Shown here: positions 1-11,590 of the stretch, piece by piece
Layout of the letters: each line of letters opens with the position of its first letter
Numbering within the stretch: position 1 is the stretch's first letter
NCBI GenBank assembly: GCA_022419385.1
Contig: JAJUBI010000003.1
Span: 1,364,001-1,428,000, forward strand
Origin: Paraconiothyrium sp. Pb-2020
Lineage: Eukaryota; Ascomycota; Dothideomycetes; Pleosporales; Didymosphaeriaceae
Length of the DNA stretch: 64,000 nucleotides
Direction: 5' to 3'
Program-made: the position numbers and the translations under genes
The notes under the pieces: model-generated
Told to the model about the DNA's origin: nothing
Seen by the model: only the letters and a program-made list of their open reading frames with translations
The model's database searches: none

Positions 1-2156
1 CATGGTTCACACAGGCCCCGATTGGACTCCCGGAGAGACGTGCGAGCATGCTGTGTAATGTGAGGAGGAATAGTTCGAACGTTAAGATTCCACAGCAATA
101 TAAATCTTACGTTCGACTTTAGCCCTCACGATAATTGATTACCCTCGCAGCATGACTGGCCATCTGCATGGTCATGTCGGTCTGGCAATAAGTCGTGTGG
201 TTAGCGATCTTCAAGATCTCGCGCTATGTTAGTGGGAGAAAACATAAAGACACCTTCTGAGCCGGGCTAGACCAGCTTTTCTTCAACATACCAAAGGTGT
301 ATTTTGGTCTCGGAAGGGGGAACGTGGCGGCACGTTGCTGTGAGAGGATGGCAACGAGGCGACCTCTCGAAATGTCGTACACGTTGGTTCGCTATTGTGT
401 ACACATGGCAGCATCGCATGGTTCGCTCGAGCTGAAGTAGTTTGGTGTCTCGTGCAAGCCTGTGCTACATCGATTCACAGTGTTGGCATCGCGCCGCGGG
501 TCAGCGGCTGACTGGACGCCGCTTACATTTCGAATTTGATAGCAGAATCAGGGCATAGATCATATTTGCTTCGTCTCATTTTCCAAGAATATCCCCAGCG
601 CGAGAGCTCATCATCGGCGTTCGTCTACCAGATACCACTGGCACAAGCAGTATTGCTTCCGTATTTCCAGACATACCATTGACGCTGCAAGCCACCACCA
701 AAACGTGCCCTATGCCACCTCTACGGGCAATCATGCAAAGCCAGACCTTCGATAGAAGCATCGTATAAGTTTCACAACGCGCTGTGCCACTCACTGGATG
801 CAGGGCGACAGCAAGCCGCCACTCCGATGCAGTTTCATGCAGGTACAGTGCATGCCTCCGTCAGCCGATAGCCAACGTCTTGACATCAAGACGAGCCTTT
901 TGAAATGAGCTGATAACGACACCCAAACATGATTCCCACATTGTGGAACCAGTCTAACAAATAGGCACCGACGTGTTGGTGCCGTAGAAGCCCAGTGGAA
1001 GCATCTACCACGTGAGTGCGACCCTCCAGTGGACGCCCCTTACCATGCCCTCCCCTTCTAGCCAGAGCCCCGAAGAGCCTCCTCAGCCTGCAGCCCCCCT
1101 CTTACCAGCTGAACCAAAGCCTCGCGCTACCGAATGTCTCCACGCTCGCGCGACGGGGGGCGCACGGAGGGTCGAGGAGATGACTTGCAGGGTGGGCGTA
1201 GGTGAGTGGCCACGACCGCCTCGGTGTGTCGCGGCGCGCAACCCCCTCCAGGGATGTGATTGGCTGCGAGCACTCGGGTCTAATCCGCGCCTGCTCAGAC
1301 GCACAACCACACACGTCGCTGCATTGCCCTTTGCCCTCACACACACGAGCGCACGCGGTGGACCTGCTGGGCTGGTGGGTGGTAGAATGGAAGCAGGTAT
1401 GGGACCGTGGATGGGTCCTGGCGGCGGCGGCGGAGGGGCCGGGGCTGTCTAGTATTTTGTCTTGGAGGACGGCTTGTACCTCACTCTTCGCATCGTGGTG
1501 AGCGTTGCATTGGTGCTTCCTTCCTCGAAGGGTCTGGTGTTGTGGTGCTTTCCTCGTGTGAGCCGCGCCTGCTTCCTGGAGTGTCTTGGGTCGCATATTC
1601 CTCTCGTTCCAATACTTGTAATACATCGCGGGTTTTCCCTATATCTATCGCCTTTTCCCCCTCTCCTTCGAGGCGGCCTTGAACAGCGCGGCTTCAGAGC
1701 TTCGTTACAGCGTTGAGATCTCATTCTACGGCCGGTGTTGTCGAACAGCTCCACGGTTCGCTGGTAGAGTCGTGCCAGTACCGCGAGGCCAGCAAGACAT
1801 AGCTAGGAAACATACATCACGAAGCTGGATCGGTGAGTAGCAGGCATACATCAGAGTTCTATGCGCGGCACTCGACCCCGACCCCTTGGACGATGGCAAT
1901 TGCACACGCAGAGCTAATGCCATTATCTTCAGGCCCTACGGTCGCCAGTCAACGACATCGCGCATGGCTTCGGAGCCGCAATGAACTTGTACGACGTAGA
2001 CTTTTACAAAACCATCGCCGGGACCATAAAAAGAGGATATCCGAGGTGACGCGGGTGGTCTTCTTTGGCCGACACGAGCTTGATCTCCGGTAAAGAACCG
2101 TCCGTTTGAAGCGGTGTACGGCGACCAACGGCGGTGACGGCAGCAAAACAGCGAAC
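1..2156. other. Intergenic / upstream region, no supported gene
   Basis: No reading frame here has convincing protein character; open stretches between about 1000 and 1750 lie on both strands in GC-rich and C/T-rich DNA and look accidental. A GGC-repeat tract lies near 1420-1435. The last few hundred bases should contain the promoter and 5' leader of the serine-rich gene starting at 2157, and an in-frame stop near 2091 supports that start. No tRNA-like or repeat structure was recognised. Confidence 0.5.
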
Positions 2157-5100
2157 ATGGCGGCGTATTCACATTCACCGCGGGTACACGCGGTAGACCC
2201 GGCGACTCCAATCCACTCACCACACCACTCCGTCCACAGTTCTGCTTCCTCTCGCCTTTCCATCCGTAACCTCACCCTCCACGAGTACCGCAAGCAACAG
2301 AACTCACCCGCGTCGCAAGCTACTCCACCTGGCAGGACACTACGGAGGAAGGCTGCCGCGTCTGGGCTGAAAGAGGTTGAACGCGTGCCATTGGCCTCGA
2401 AGACGCCGCTTTCAGCTTTTCGAGTTCCACCTCGTCCTCTACACATTTCTCAGTCGGTACGTTAGCTTCTCGATATTCCCTCTTCGGCAAAGATCTTGCT
2501 CTTAAATCTTGCTTCAAGCTTACACGGATATTTGCCGCATGCCCTGGTGTAGGACCATTGACTAACAGCAGTATAGACACATTCATTGTTTACGTACCAC
2601 CAGCTCCCGCCATCGCCTCCACACCAGGACGACTTGTCCGCAGACGAGCTCGTTCGGTCACAGTCTGCGGAACCAAGCGGGCGAAGTACCACAGCTGCCA
2701 AAGTACGTGAGTTTAAGCCGATCAAAAGGCTGCCAAAGCCGCTGTCATCAGGACGCGGTCCCCTTCCCATCTCCCCTGCACCTCTTGCGTCCGTGACTTC
2801 AAATCAACCACGACTATCGCCTCTACAAACGACGTCATTTCCGTCGTTCGAAACTTCGGCACCCAACGACGACTCACAACCTACACCTTCATCGTTTTCG
2901 CTTTCGAGATTCCCACGACCACCGAACTTTGCAGACCCTTCACTCTCGCCGCCAATCGACGATCACGAACCGCCGCGTGTAAACACCATTAGCTTCGCGT
3001 CAACGGCACCGGCCACACCACCCGCAACACCCGCAACGCCAGCAGCACCCGCTGTTGTTCACTACCGTGGTGCGTCGTTCGATCTCGTCAATCCGCACAG
3101 CTCCCTTGTCTTGGACAATATTGTCACAACGTCGCGAGAAATCGATTCGAGTGAGTACCTGCCATTGCGCTCGTCCGAAGACCCGCTCGTCTTCTCAGAG
3201 GTAGTTACATCGTCCCCGCTTCCCGCAAACGCTCACGGCACTAGATGGCTCCAAAACGCGCGCTTTACGGCGACCTTTCCTCTGCCTATGCTTCTATAAT
3301 CACCAGACGAGGCGACGAATATCCCGATTCACTAAACCTTGATCTCCCGCTTCCGCCGACTCCAGTTGCTCATAGTCCAGAATTTTCGGCATTTGACTCC
3401 CCGGTCCTTAGTCCGGAACCTCATGCTACCGCCTCGCCATTCACGGATCGAAGGCCTGCAAGCGATTCTCGTTTCTCCCTGAGGCAACTCACCCGGTCGC
3501 TTACGCAGAGGTTCTCCAAGAGTCCAGAGAAGGCGCATGAGGAAGAGCTGAAGGAGTTCTCCGAGTCTTGTGTCAGTCTTGCCTCAGCAAGCTTCGAGGG
3601 CGGCTTCCCACGACCACTTGAACGAAGTTACCGTGCAGTATCTCCCAGATCGGCAACTTTCCCTGATGGGCCGATTACGCCTGTCTCGCCTCTTGATAAA
3701 GTATTCCATATCATGGACCAGCGTAGCTCACCTGCATCTGTCGCACAACCTCGAGACTCTACACAGCGAGCTTTTGCTGCGCCCTTGAGTTCTATGGTCC
3801 CAGATGATCCATCTGTTGAGATCGGAAGAACAGACGATCAACGTCGGGACGCATTAGACTACGATTTCGCCGCGAGACCGTACTACGATGACCTTACTTC
3901 GATATATTCCAGGTCCTCTATCTACACGAGCGAAAGTTGGCGACAGTCAAATATTCCACAGAGTCTTTCGAGCAACGAAAAGAGCAATTCCTACCACGGG
4001 CGGATGAACAGAGGTGCAGACGTGCTCGCTCGCGAATATAAGTCTGATGCCTTGCTACAACGTCCGAGCTCTCAACGGACGAGTCGCCAGGTATCGAACC
4101 CATATGAAGAACAAATGCTTCATCGCTCGCTACCCCGAGAGGGCGAAAATACAGACACCATCAGCAAGTTCATCGATCAGTATGAGATGAACCATAGCTC
4201 TAGCGTCTCCCAACCTCTGCTCAGCAGTACGCCCGACGCAAACGGACATCAACCCGCCCCATCAGAACTTTACAAGGATATAGCCGAAGCTGAGCGAGCC
4301 AACACTACAGCGCTCAGTTCTGGTCTTGAAGAATTTCAGTTCGACTTTGCTCATCCAGAAATCAACAGGGGAATTGGGCATCCACTTCCTTCTGTAGAGG
4401 TAGGCCGCGATGGCCCGTTTACGCTCGCGCCCCATCCAGGCGTACCGCCGTCCATACCCGCTCCAGTAGCACCCGCGTTCGAATATGGGGCAGACTTCGA
4501 TTCACCGGAACGGTCCGGACGCTCTGGGATATCGTCTAAGGCTCTGTCTTATGGAGACACTCGGCAGCTTCTTCAGTTCTCTTCGCAGCCAGCTATTGAC
4601 CATCAGGATTCCTTGCAGGCAGGGCCGCTGGTGTCATCTGAGTACTCTCAACCGGGCGCTTCATCGACCCCACCAGAAGCATTAGAGCAGGCGGAAGACA
4701 TTTTCGCAGATGCTGCCAGTCAACAACGAATTGAAGGTATTCCAGCGATGTGGTCGAAACGAATTTCTAGCCACAACCTCTTGCGTAGCAAAAGCGACGG
4801 CGTTATCGATGAAGTCCAAGAATGGAAAGAACTAGAGGAGTCGGATGGATTAATAGGATACGAGGATGAAGGACCTGCTGATTGGGAGACCGTGGGAAAC
4901 GGAAGCCCACGTCGTGGCGTCCGCTTTTCGGTTGGCGAAAGCCTCGCAGATTACACCAGCTCTGAAGGAAGCCATTCCAGCCGAGACAGTATGGGCTTTT
5001 CCGGATCATTTCCTGTCTACGAAGAACCGCCCCTCGAGCCGGGTACATTTCAGTACCGACACCCTCCGCCGTTGCACAACCATTCGAACCCTTTTTCTTC

Positions 5101-6469
5101 GTCTCCACCCCGGCTACCCGTCAGTGGTAGTGTCTCTGGTGTGGCGCTCAGTGGTGTTGAGAACTACTCGTCTTCGAGCCCGCCAGCTTCGTCAACGGCC
5201 CCTGCATTCTACGGAAGAAGCTCAGATGCGTATGGCAGCAGTACCCCGCGACATGAATTCTTGCCATTCACGCCTTGGGCGACTCCCTATGAGATGAGCG
5301 AGAAGGAGACTCAAGAACTGCTTGCATCAGGCCCGAATGAGGAGATAATGTACGAAGTGGACGAAGAAAATGCAGGTCACGATGACTCCTTCGAGTCACA
5401 TGAGCGTTCTTCCAGTCCGATGCAGCCCATGCGGATCACCATCCCCACCGCGACCACGATGGATGGAGCGAGTAGTAATACGAATACTCCTTGTGAGCGC
5501 GAGAACTCCTTCGATAAACTCACAATGGTCGGGCCCAAAGGAAACTTGACTGGCACTCCTCAAGGAACGGGTATGCACGACGCTGGGAGCAGCGTAGCTG
5601 ATAACAGCAGCCCTGGAGCCATCCTAGACTCAAGCCCACTGGCGTCTCCTACAATCACGCGAGGTGGATATCAGATCTTCAGGTCAGCTGCTGCTCGAAA
5701 TGCCAACATGCACCCCGAAGTCGAATATGGTCTCAATGATACGCATTCAAGCGACGTCTATGAGAGTAATGGGTGCTGTGAAACCGCAGAGCGCAGGGGC
5801 AGCGTAAATTGCAGTATACCACGCGTACATACACCTCCTGATATGCGCGAGCGTGCTCCATCTCAGGCGACATTAATCCCGCAAGAATCACCTTTTCCAG
5901 ATCCTCCCCGCCGAGCTAGTCGAATGTCGTTGCGGTCTCCAATCACGCCTCGCGACCCGCGCCGTCGAGGCAGTCGCGCAGCCGTTCCTGGACAGACGAA
6001 GCTCAGGCAGATGGTCCTTGCTTCCAGTGCGCAGACATTGTCCTCAAGCGACCGCAGTATAAACGACCCGCACTTTTTCAGAACAGAGCATAGTGCGCGG
6101 CCGTCCACCAGCAATACCCACACGCCTTTACGCCATGCCGCCAGCCGACCAACTTTGCGAACGGTTCTTGCTAACGAACACTCTCCACATCTTCTCTGCC
6201 CTGAGCGTGCCATGGATCCGGAAGAAGAAGAGGCGCGACGCAAGCTATCGTGGATCATCTTCGCCATGTTCTGCGTCCTCCCGCCGACACTAATTCTCTA
6301 CCGCTGGATGGGTGACACAGTCATTATCAACATGACGAAGGGGCGTTTCTCACACGTGTCCTCGAAGCCAAAGCGTATTGCGCTTGGGGCGGGCATCGCT
6401 GTTAACGCAAGCGTTGTCGCAGCCATTCTTCTGCCTATTTTGATTGCACATGCTGCTGGGTCTTTGTGA
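2157..6469 (+). CDS. Serine/proline-rich fungal protein with two C-terminal transmembrane segments
   Basis: Predicted exons 2157-2456, 2577-3200 and 3245-6469 encode about 1382 residues. ATG 2157 has a good context (GCGAACATGG) and an upstream in-frame stop. Intron 1 (2457-2576) has GTACGT, a CTAAC branch and TAG. Intron 2 (3201-3244) is only 44 bases but restores frame exactly across a TAG just before exon 3. The N-terminus carries a basic LTLHEYRK-type segment and an RTLRRKAAAS stretch. The body is low-complexity Ser/Pro/Asp with many SP/TP sites, suggesting heavy phosphorylation. The last ~100 residues hold two hydrophobic segments (near WIIFAMFCVLPPTLILY and AAILLPILIAHA) after an acidic/basic linker, so it is probably tail-anchored with a large cytosolic part. 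Family recognised only as a fungal hypothetical; function unknown. Intron 2 is the weakest point of the model. Confidence 0.7.
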
Positions 6470-7082
6470 GCGGCTGATTTGCAACAATTGGTAAAGTGAC
6501 AAGGCTGCAGCACTGTAGACAAGAGCTTACACGACTACAGGTATGAAACCGCAACAAGCCGAACATACGTCTTGAAGTGCCTCGCACGCTGTAGCCGGGA
6601 ATCCACTGGCTCGAAACCATCGCGTCATGCATAAGCAGGCGTAATGTTTCCTTTGTTGACGAACGACCTTCGCAAGCGGCTGGTCTCTTGAACCCTCCGC
6701 AAAACGTACCATCTCTCACACTTTCCTTTGTCGGGACCCTGCATTGAATCGGCGTTGACACTTGTGCATTGGCCGAAAAGGCCCTTTTTGAAAGCTATCG
6801 CACGTAATGTTTGCTTAGTTGGCAAGGACATGGATTGGAGCATGAAATCAAGCGCGGAGTTTGTTTGTGGGGCTTTCCATCTCAAAGCAAATCTGCTTTG
6901 GGTCTTCTTTGCAGCTGAGCTGGTCAAGCATATACTTTCTGCTTTTGTCTTATTATGGTATAAACTTGAAGCTTGAATTGGGGTAATGTTTATCGAGAGG
7001 TAGTCTTGAAAAAGGTTGTCATGGAAAGCAGGAATCGCGGAAGTCGGACGTCAATCAATCCGATGACTATAAACAAATACAC
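6470..7082. other. Convergent intergenic region
   Basis: This stretch lies between two converging genes and should hold both 3' untranslated ends. I see no coding potential, repeat or RNA gene in it. Confidence 0.5.
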
Positions 7083-10000
7083 TCAATATGCCCCCTCTCT
7101 CTTCTCCCATCCATCCATAGGGCTTAACTTCACTTCCCCATATCCACTCTCGACCGACATACCGGCGACAATGTCGAAACCCTCCGGCTTCGCACCACCT
7201 TCTTCAAGCGCCCAGATACTCACACCCAAGGTATTTTTCCCACTATAATTCAGTATCCCTTGCGGCACGGGAAACCTCCTCTGCGGACCAATACCGTTCG
7301 CGAATTTTCCAAACTGGTACCCGTTTACCCACAATTGAGCTCTCCATCCCTTGCCTTTCCCGTCAAACGCGTCGCCATCGAAAACGAAGGAGAGAGGTAC
7401 ATCGATGTCAGAGGGGATGTCCAGATCGAATGTAGTCGTGTAAAACACTACACCCGGTTTATCTAGCGCAGCAGTAGGTCCCGCGCTCTTCTCCCAAGAC
7501 GACGTCGGTGCATCGGGTAGATGGAACCCATTCCTCTCCACCCAAAGCGCGCCTTCATTCAAACTCCCGCGCAGCCCGCCGTGAAAATCTTCCCCACCGA
7601 GGTTACCCGTGATCTTCCACTTCATCCCGTCAGGCGCGCGCGACGTCCCGTTGCTACTCGTCGGCGTGTGCCCCGGAAACGCATACCCAATCACCCCCCT
7701 CGGCGTCTTCATCTCGTTATAGCCAATGAACCAGTTCCCGTTATGCCCCATGTGGTCGCTCAACACCGTCAGCACGTACTTCTCCCCCTTGACCAGCTTC
7801 GGCACGTCGAGCGTGAGGTTCGCTATCTTGACGTCGCCGGCGCCGTCCCACGAGCCGAGGAACGTGCTGTTTACCCACGCGGAGAACGCGAAGGCGGAGC
7901 CGCCGGAGACGTTGAGGTGGATGGTGGATTCGTTTCCGGTCGCGGTGAAGTGGCCGCGCATGAGGAGCGAGCCGGCGTGGAAGCCGTACTCTGCGCCCCA
8001 GAGGACGGTCGGGGTTGTAAGGGGCCAGTAGGTGTTGTTTGTAGTAGTGTGGTCTGCGTCTGTCCATGCTGAGTCGTCGTAGTCTGGTTGCAGCTCGGGC
8101 AGGGTGTCGATGGAGTGCCAGGGTAGGGTGGAGAAATCTGGGAGGGCGATCTTCGGGGCGGTGAAGGCGATGGTGGACTTTAGGAAGCCGTTTCGGTCGA
8201 GGGTGGCTTTGACGGGGGCAGAGTTGAAGGTTAGGCCTTTGATGTTTTCGTGGGCGCCTGCGACTACCTCGATAGTTGTGGTTGCGTTGATGTCGCCGGT
8301 GAGATGGATTTGGCTGTCTGAGATGGAGGCGGTACGAAGGAGGTAACCGGCTTTGACGATGAGCTCCGAAGAGGGCGTGAGCTCGTGAGAGTAGTGTGTA
8401 CTCACGGTCCAGTAATCGTATGCGGAGTTTCGATCCAGAATGATGATGTAGAGACCAGTGCCAATTCGCACAGTCCTTCGGTTGGGCGAGGACTCCCAAT
8501 TGAGGATCGTGTTACCATTGCGGTTGGAGAACTTGGCGCCGGAGCCTTCGACGGAAGTGGCGCCGCTGGTTTTAGATACCGCTAGCTCGTGATGCTCGTT
8601 CGGGCCGCCGTATACAACGAGTGTGGTTCTAGAGCCGTGCTTCTTCCAGTTGAAGACTTCAGCTGAAGAGTAAAGAAGGTTATAGTCTCCGACCGGGAAG
8701 TCTGTAACGTGGATTTTCGAGTCGCGGCCATTCAGCGAAAGTGTTCCGCCAAGCTGGGGGACGGTGATATTGCCTGCGCTGGTGGGCAACCTGAGCTTGT
8801 ACGATACAGAGTCCAGCGAGTTGTACTTTGTTTGGCTGGCGTTTGTCAGAGGACTTCAGGATAAAGGATGAGAAGAACGTACCGTGTGACGAAAAACTTG
8901 GTCTTCTCTCCAGTGAGCGGGGTCACGGTGACAGCTCCATTGTCTGCGTATACTCCCGTTGTGTTGTAACCAGGTGTCGCGGATGCTAATGCATCCCCAG
9001 ACGCAGCGACAAAGTTTGCGATCAGCTTCGCCTCGCTGTACTTCTCGCGGTGAACTTGACGCTCCTCGGTGATAGCAGCCCCGTAGTCATACGACGTGTA
9101 TCCATCAGCATGGCCGAGATTACCCCAATTCGTCCCACCAAAAGTCTCCCTCAAGTCAGCAAACACTCAAAGCAATCCCAAGGTCTCACCTACCATATAG
9201 AAATTGCTGATCGTCGCCCCCACAGCAATGTTATTCTTGTAAAACACCCTCTCGAACTCCTCATTCGTGAATTCAGCGCACTTGTCAAACCCATCGCCAC
9301 CCCAGGGCTGATACGCACCGCCCTGGTACTCGACCAATAAGTACGGTGTATTTGGGCTTTGCTCAAGATGGGTCTTTCGCCAATCGGTCGGCAACGCGCC
9401 ATCAAGCCAATTCTTTGGATCTGAGCAGTCCATCCCCAGCGGGTACGAATTATGTCCATAGATGTCGACCGGTGCGTCTGTGCCGGGGGCGTTGATGCCG
9501 CTGGGCCACGCCACGTTGTTAATGAATGGAACGACGATACCGAGATCACGGAACTGTTTCATGAGGCCGTTCATGTAGGAGGCGTCGGGGAAGGTGACGT
9601 TGTTCATGCCCATGGAGTACTCGTTTTCCGGCTGGAAGAGGATGATGGGGCCTCCGTTGGTAATTTGCGCTTTGGCTAAAATTGTAGTGATGGACTCGAT
9701 GTAATGCTTGGAAGCGGCCTGGTAATCTGCGTCGGGCGTGCGCAAGTTCCCTGAGATCCTCTGGAGCCACCCTGGGAAACCTCCACCGTGGACTTCCGCG
9801 TTGATGTACGGCCCAGGACGCTAATCCTGCAGTCAGCCTAGTAGTGCAAAGCATCTCATAGAAATACTCACAGCAACGAGATAAATTCCCGCCTGCTTGG
9901 CTGCTTCAAAGTACGGCTCCCAATCGAACAAGCCTTCCGCGCTAAAGTGTCCCGGCTTCGGCTCGTGTAATACCCACGCAGAGTAGAAGCTCACACCATT

Positions 10001-10362
10001 GTACCCCATCGCCTTGATCTTCTGGAAGATATCGAGCCAGAGACTTGGCACCGGCAATCTTAGATCTGTCAATACAGTTCAGGTCCCAGCGAACGCATTA
10101 GACTGACCGAAAGGGGTGGAACTCTCCACCCCAGAAGTTTACACGTTTCCCATGGACGAAGAGGGAGTGCTCGTCCCACGTAACCTTGACTAGGTCAGAC
10201 ATTTCTATTTGCAAATACTACGGGAAAGCTTACAATGTCCTGGAGCGCATGTTCCTCGCGGATGATCAAGTCTGTCGGTGTCCCGCTCAAGGCCCGCGCT
10301 GCAACGGCGTTGTTTCCCAGCAATGCCAGCGCAAAGCGCAAGACAAGCTGACTGACCTTCAT
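7083..10362 (-). CDS. lacA: Secreted beta-galactosidase, glycoside hydrolase family 35 (LacA type)
   Basis: Removes terminal beta-D-galactosyl residues from galactosides and plant wall polysaccharides outside the cell. Six exons on the complement: 10362-10234, 10184-10108, 10058-9872, 9820-9194, 9145-8883 and 8835-7083; introns are 47-51 bases and all phases close, giving 1011 residues, the normal fungal GH35 size. The start is followed by a signal-peptide-like stretch (residues 1 to about 22). Family landmarks run in order: GEFHPFRLPVPSLW, the ARPGPYINAEV block, the acid/base Glu in QPENEY (about residue 198) and the nucleophile Glu in LLVEYQGG (about 295), then the beta-sandwich domains. 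Several Asn-X-Ser/Thr sites fit secretion. A TATATA box lies about 60 bases upstream. Naming as a lacA-type enzyme rests on domain order; the exact galactoside preferred is not readable. Confidence 0.95.
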
Positions 10363-11590
10363 CTTGGAGATTCGGTACAACACAGCACGACTTGCGATTT
10401 GGTAATATAGGGTAAGGCCTCTATATACGCCATCGCAAAAGGTCTGAGGGCAGAATTGCCAGGCGAGATCGGCCCGCGTACCTGTCTTGCGCCACTTCCA
10501 GGCCGTTAAAGAAGATCGAGCATGCAAGATGTCGGTACCTACATCATACTATGTGCGCTCAAGTTCATGGGCCAAGCGGAATGTTGCTCCTTGTGGTTTG
10601 GAGGCGGAGAAATTCGGTTCCGTTATGCGGGGTTGGGGTGGGAGCAATATATATTGCAGGCATCGCTCGCGATTGGCTAGCAGTATAGCTGGGCCATAAT
10701 AGATCCGGCGTTCGCTACCGGTACTTCATATTGTGAAGATCATTGTTAGATCTGTTTGCACCGATGTTGTCTGCGATTGTTTATCCACCTTCAGATCTTT
10801 GGTTGGATTTTGATGCCTTCCGGAATACTGGCTCGTCGAGTTGCCGCAAGAATCCTCATACGCCATCTTCCCCTGTGACGTGGAGTAGAGTCGTTGCCAT
10901 CATTTCGATTATTAAACAACTGGCGGTGTTGATACTTTTCCTTCCGAAGTGCACAGCAAGTGACAGTCATATCGATGAACACGCACGCTGTGTTGTACTA
11001 TGAATGATTGTAGTCTTTCCACGTAAGCTTCTAGCAATTCAGCCTAGCAGACGCGCCGAAATGTTCACGTTTGTTCCGGGCTTGAGCAACAATAGGTCTA
11101 AGAATCTTGATGGCAGTATTCATCGACTTGGTTGCCCCGTACACTTTGCAACGCGGCTCTGCTAGACGGTCACCATCGCACTTTGTTATAGGCATCTCGA
11201 AGGTCAACGGGAACAGCGATATTAAGAAGGTAAACTCAGCATTTTTGTGTGGTTCAATAGCTTGCCATCGTAGGTTATCGGTGGCATCAACTCCCCCAAC
11301 GCGATGTGATCAGCTCTTCTATATGTTCCTTATTGTCGATATATCTCGTTGGCTCATTTCCCCGTGCAATCGCCTCAGCGCTAAACGTGCAACGTGAAGA
11401 GGTTGCTTGACACTGATCACACCCGCCTGCTCGAGGTCCAGTACATGCAAGCTTTAATTGCCTGCAGCGGAAGCACTTGGCGTTTGTAATGTCCTGGACT
11501 TATGTGTTAGAAAATGTACACGGAGCCTTTATGATGAGCAACGCTCGATTTACTTTTGTGATTGTTCTCCGCTCGTTAAGCTATACTATG
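10363..11590. other. Intergenic region with the GH35 promoter
   Basis: No gene is supported. The left end is the promoter of the beta-galactosidase, with a TATA box and a CreA-type GCGGGG hexamer at 10627-10632. The right end should hold the 3' end of the kinase gene. Confidence 0.5.
10422..10427 (-). promoter_or_regulatory. TATA box of the GH35 gene
   Basis: TATATA lies about 60 bases upstream of the beta-galactosidase ATG on the same strand, a normal distance for a fungal core promoter. Position and sequence are seen; function is inferred. Confidence 0.45.

Noticed and set aside
1012..1754. Several overlapping open frames on both strands
   Set aside because: They overlap in many frames in GC-rich, low-complexity DNA and have no protein-like composition.
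3151..3244. Strong GTGAGT donor at 3151 joined to the TAG at 3244 as a 94-base intron
   Set aside because: This splice leaves the wrong phase and hits a stop soon after; the 44-base intron from 3201 keeps the frame into the long exon.
8846..9166. Reading the GH35 gene as several separate small genes
   Set aside because: The fragments are exons; consistent 47-51 base introns and family motifs across every junction join them.
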